DNA of 20,262 nucleotides, from contig BRYA01000636.1 in assembly GCA_030267965.1 (NCBI GenBank), positions 17,256-37,517 on the forward strand, in the 5' to 3' direction. The stretch is from Triparma columacea. Taxonomy: Eukaryota > Sar > Bolidophyceae > Parmales > Triparmaceae. The notes beneath the pieces are model-generated. The model ran no database searches. It was not told where the DNA came from and saw only the letters and a list, made by a program, of their open reading frames with translations. The position numbers and the translations under genes were made by a program. Positions 16,902 to 20,262 of this stretch are shown in pieces; within the stretch, counting starts at the first letter, position 1, and each line of letters starts with the position of its first letter.

Positions 16902-19176
16902 ATGCCTCTTCAAAGTGCGTTGCGATTTGCCCAAAAAAAAGGACAGGGCAAGCATCCTCCTCCTCCATTCAGTCCCATATGGTACTTGATCATCGCCAAC
17001 CTACCCCCTTGGCTGCAGGTGTTCTTCACACGAAATGGGCCCAACACAGACCAGCTTCTGGCCTGTGTCTGTAATCAGGGTTACACTCACACCATTAACC
17101 CAAAACTCCTCTCCGCCGTGATGAGGGTGCTGGGTTGCGGCCCACTCTCCGTGGGTCATTTGGTTACTCTCACAACCAGCGCAGCACTGTGTGCAAAGAA
17201 TACATCCCTGATCTTCATCACGGACGAAATGCGGAGGGAGATGGATGAGGACATCTCGGTGAGCAAGAAAGAGAGTGGGAGTGCGTGGAGGGGGGGACGT
17301 GAGGGATGGAGGTTGATGAGGACATATGGAGGTCTTAACAAGCAGTTGGTGATTCCTTACTCTCCCCGCTTCCCACATCCTCACCAGGCGTACCTCCAAA
17401 AACATTACCCCAACCACGACACCACCCGCGTAAGGGTCGCACCCCTTCCGAAGCAATGTAAGTATGAAAGAAGAATGCCAAATTCTTCTTGGAATAGAAC
17501 TCACATATCATTGCATATCTAACCCTTTCTAACCTCCTTTGTTCACCACAGATTACCTGAGGGTGGTTTGTCGCTTTAAACCTGCCACCTCCAACAAGCC
17601 CCCTATCGGGCCTTTCGTACTTGGGTACGCAGGTGCCCTCAAGGCCCTCCACGCTACCAATGGGACAAACGCCCCAGACAAAAAGGGGGTGGCAAGGGCT
17701 CTTTTCCCCCGTGACCGTGCCTTTGGGAAATATCCTCAAGTTGGTCTGCCCAACTTCCCCACCCCCTCCACCCCCCCCACCCGCCCCATCCCCCCCCCCC
17801 TCCTCGACCTCCTCCGCCTCCGCCTCTCCAACCTCCTCCTCCTCTTCAACCCCCTCCTCCTCCACTTCAACCTCCTCCTCCACTTCAACCTCCTCCTCCT
17901 CCTCCTCCTCCTCCTCCTCTTCAACCTTCTCAACCTCTTCAACCTCGTCGTCTTCCTCGTCCTCGTTTTCTTCGTCCTCCTCCTCCTCTTCCTCCTTCTC
18001 CCTGGCCCCCATGTCGAGGGAGATGTCGACATGGAGTGTGTCGCGAAGCAACAGATTTTGGAGGGGATTTTCTGCAAACACTTTGGAGAAGACGTATCAG
18101 TAGCGCCGTTCCAAGACGCTGCTGCAGTAGTCATTAAATATAATGCGGGCAGTGTAAGTTTATGCAAACAGGACCATATCGTTCTTCACTAACTCCCACA
18201 ATACAACACCCATAGGGCGCTTCGGGACACTTCTTCGTACTCATAGCCTATGACAACGGGAAGGTAAAGCTCCTACAAACAACACGGGCCGCCCTTGTTG
18301 GTTCTCCTGGCAACCTAGCTCCATCTGTGGATTCCTCTTGCGAGCAGGGAACATCCATCCCATGCAATGAAATCTCGGCATCATTCCACAGCCTCAATTT
18401 AGATGGGACTGTTAGGTATACAGGTAATACTGTTAGAAGGCAGCCGGTGCGCACATTGCTAAATGTTGCTGACTCAGCTTATATCGAAAGGTCACGACAC
18501 TTTGATGCCATGGCCATGGCCATGATTGAGTGGCTACAAGATGAAATTTCCAAGCATCTTTCGGACGAGGAGAAGGAGGTCGTAGGTGAGAAACGTGGAG
18601 GGGAGAAATATGCGAACAATATTGGAGTTTTTCTGGGCTTGAGAAACTCGCATGCGTCTCACACTCCTTTCACTCCTTTCGCTACTTTAATAGCCGATGA
18701 AGATGAAGGGTGGTTCCAGAGCGAGGTCGTCATGAATGCCTGGGCGCACTGGGCTGTTTGGGATAACACTACCGCGCGCAGGAATGCGATGAAGGACCAT
18801 TACCTGCAGGTGAGAATGAATGGCAATTGAAAGAGCTAGCCTTGATTTGAATGTCTCGCTGTACCTTGCGTGCTACCCGTATATTCCGACCCGAGCACAC
18901 AAAAGAATCATCACAGTCTCGCCCCTAAACTTCAACCCTTTGCGTGATCCGCTTCCTTCATCACAGGAAATCAAGAGAATCAGCGAGAATCACGGCGTCC
19001 TTCCTGAGCACATGCCATCTGCACACAGGCGCCGCAAACGTGCGGAGTTGCTCTCTGGGCTGCCTACAGACACGCACAGTGAAGTCTGTTACACAACCAT
19101 GGCTGCCTGCGCAGCTGTCTCGGGTACCTTCGAGGTTGCTTTCGAAGCTATAGCGAATTCTGGTAGCTACAATTAA
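16902..19176 (+). CDS. Unrecognised protein (5 exons)
   Basis: The exons are 16902-17258, 17388-17457, 17552-18153, 18216-18809 and 18967-19176 (610 aa). The introns are 129, 94, 62 and 157 bp with GTGAGC, GTAAGT, GTAAGT and GTGAGA donors. I do not recognise the family. The well-behaved parts are residues about 40-205 (INPKLLSAVMRVLGCGPLSVG; YLRVVCRFKPATSN; PFVLGYAGALKALHATN), 297-360 (CVAKQQILEGIFCKHFGEDV; GHFFVLIAYDNGK) and the helical C-terminus (DAMAMAMIEWLQDEISKHL; MNAWAHWAVWDN; AHRRRKRAELLSGL). Residues about 211-296 are a Leu/Phe/Asn/Pro low-complexity stretch encoded by a pyrimidine tract, possibly an unspliced intron (17740-18018, 279 bp, frame kept either way). The start is uncertain: an in-frame ATG at 16788 exists, but the region holds a frame-shifting 29-bp duplication, and an acceptor-like site at 17018-17019 suggests the first exon could be elsewhere. 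Confidence 0.62.
17757..18010 (+). repeat. 250-bp polypyrimidine tract, mostly CCT/CTT triplets
   Basis: The plus strand is almost purely C/T with interspersed aac triplets, a (cctcct)n core around 17887-17917 and a C11 run at 17800-17810. It reads as Leu/Phe/Asn in the gene frame, Ser/Thr in the next frame and Glu/Val on the other strand. Confidence 0.9.
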
Positions 19177-20262
19177 TTATACAGACTTAAGAGGTATGTG
19201 ACAAATTTCTTCTTCTAAGCTTTTACTTAAGGGGAAAGGGGAATATTCATGCGGTATGTTAACAGCCGTAACAATGCTATGAAAAGTGAACTTCATATTG
19301 AAAAGTGCGTTTACTTGATTAACCCCAATTATAGAAGGGGGCTGATAATCTGGTCCAGGTGAAGAAATGATACTGATAACGATCACGTTCAACCCTTTGT
19401 ATATGTCAGAAGGGAGTCCGACTAATTCGCCGTTTTCGCGGCAAAGGGTTTCAAAGGATTTCCAAGATCTAAAGTTGCGGAAGAAAGGGTAGGGTGAGGT
19501 GCCATTTTTGAAACTTGTGGACCACTACAATAAGATTCATATACGAAACCGCCGGGAACGGTCGATTCCCGGAGCTCGTCGACGTGGGTCCCAGTAATAG
19601 TAGCCTGATTAAGTCAAACAAGGGCCTCCAAAAGAGCCACTATCGCCCATTTTTGGCACTTCTATGGTCACTGACTCCTCATCCTGGTCGTTTGGGACAT
19701 TTTCAAGGTGCTCACGACTCATAGAAAGACTACTCCGCCAACGTTTCGACATAGTTATCGCTTAAATCGCTAAAACCAGTTTTCAGATTTTACAACCAAA
19801 TTGTCAAAAACCATGTTCCCTAGCCGGAGCCATCCAGTTCTAGGATTTAGGAAGGTCTGGGATCACTTGGACATTGATTTATTGATTTGGATTTGGGGTG
19901 CGTGCGAGCTTTTTGAAAGACAAATCTAGCGGTAAAGCATATTCATCTAGTATTATGATCCGATTGTTTCAATCCTGAATGATTATACTTGGGTAATGTA
20001 AGACAAATTTCAGCGTGAAAAAGCCAACGCGTCATAGATATTTGTAAAATTACGACGGTGCTTTCGCGGCGTACTTTCGCAGTAAATTTCTGAGGTCGTA
20101 AATATATCTAAAATATAGCAGCATGCAGATGCACTTCCCAGTTCTTCCGAGTGAAATAGTGACGAGGGAGTGAAATAGTCCTCCTTGAAGTAAGGGTTTG
20201 GGGAAAGTCGGGAAAATGTGTCCATTTTGTCGGGAAACCCGACTTTTTTAACACACTTAGCA
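19177..20262. other. Right-end intergenic region, no supported gene
   Basis: This is 1086 bp with only short frames (at most 71 codons) lacking recognisable domains or splice-supported extension. It contains the inverted repeat ccgggaa-cggtcga-ttcccgg (19552-19572), a 12-bp direct repeat gagtgaaatagt (20149-20160 and 20168-20179) and a hairpin with a T tract at the right end. I checked by eye for tRNA and snRNA look-alikes and found none convincing. Confidence 0.5.
20229..20249 (+). terminator. Perfect hairpin followed by six T
   Basis: gtcggg (20229-20234), loop aaa, cccgac (20238-20243), then T6 (20244-20249). In a eukaryote a stem followed by a T run could be the 3' end of an RNA polymerase III transcript. 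It could equally be chance, since no upstream A/B box or RNA gene was recognised. Confidence 0.35.

Noticed and set aside
16706..17074. 122-codon plus-strand frame overlapping exon 1 of gene 9
   Set aside because: It is in a different frame from the exon that continues into the rest of the gene, is Ser/Pro low-complexity, and crosses the 29-bp duplication.
17335..18081. Minus-strand open frame with a long Glu-rich tract
   Set aside because: It is open only because it is the complement of the polypyrimidine tract. It overlaps well-supported plus-strand exons and its non-repetitive part shows no domain.
19515..19724. 69-codon plus-strand frame in the right-end region
   Set aside because: It has no domain, no splice extension and no codon pattern beyond chance; it spans the isolated inverted repeat.
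20010..20225. 71-codon minus-strand frame near the right edge
   Set aside because: It begins with ATG but shows no domain and lies in AT-rich sequence. It could be a first exon of something, but nothing supports that.

Overview
The window is nuclear DNA of a eukaryote, most likely a photosynthetic stramenopile (ochrophyte). The reasons are the compact GT-AG introns of about 60-170 bp inside nearly every gene, and a short-chain dehydrogenase whose first exon encodes a signal peptide followed by a Phe-containing cleavage motif (STTAFTP), the bipartite 'ASAFAP'-type plastid presequence of diatoms and their relatives. The exact group (diatom, bolidophyte/Parmales or pelagophyte-like) is inference. 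No prokaryotic operon, tRNA, rRNA, CRISPR array or complete transposon was seen.

I resolve nine protein genes, mostly alternating in strand. They are: (1) 1-744 minus, unknown protein with an N-terminal signal/transit-like segment, running off the left edge; (2) 1076-2314 plus, UDP-glucose 4-epimerase, 2 exons; an AT-rich island follows (about 2330-2940); (3) 2942-4318 plus, ankyrin-repeat protein, 4 exons; (4) 4398-6055 minus, coiled-coil protein, 4 exons; (5) 6424-7478 plus, UBC/E2-fold protein lacking the catalytic cysteine, 3 exons; (6) 7630-9645 minus, a double-domain cathepsin X/Z-type cysteine peptidase, 3 exons; (7) 9878-11065 plus, plastid-targeted SDR with His in place of the catalytic Tyr, 3 exons; (8) 11181-16160 minus, a 1570-residue LRR / EF-hand / duplicated helical-domain protein, 3 exons; (9) 16902-19176 plus, unrecognised protein, 5 exons, with a 250-bp polypyrimidine tract that is either translated or spliced out. 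The last 1.1 kb has no gene I can support.

The genes do not form a pathway. They cover sugar-nucleotide metabolism, ubiquitin-like conjugation, secretory proteolysis, plastid redox metabolism and Ca2+/LRR scaffolding. Packing is tight: stop codons of convergent pairs are 79, 151 and 115 bp apart, so 3' UTRs probably overlap, and the start codons of genes 6 and 7 are only 232 bp apart.

The features most worth following up are the tandem cathepsin, the two enzymes with a substituted catalytic residue (pseudo-E2 and SDR), the repeated module architecture of the LRR protein, and the polypyrimidine tract in gene 9. All exon joins were made by eye from splice signals, phase and protein continuity, without transcripts.
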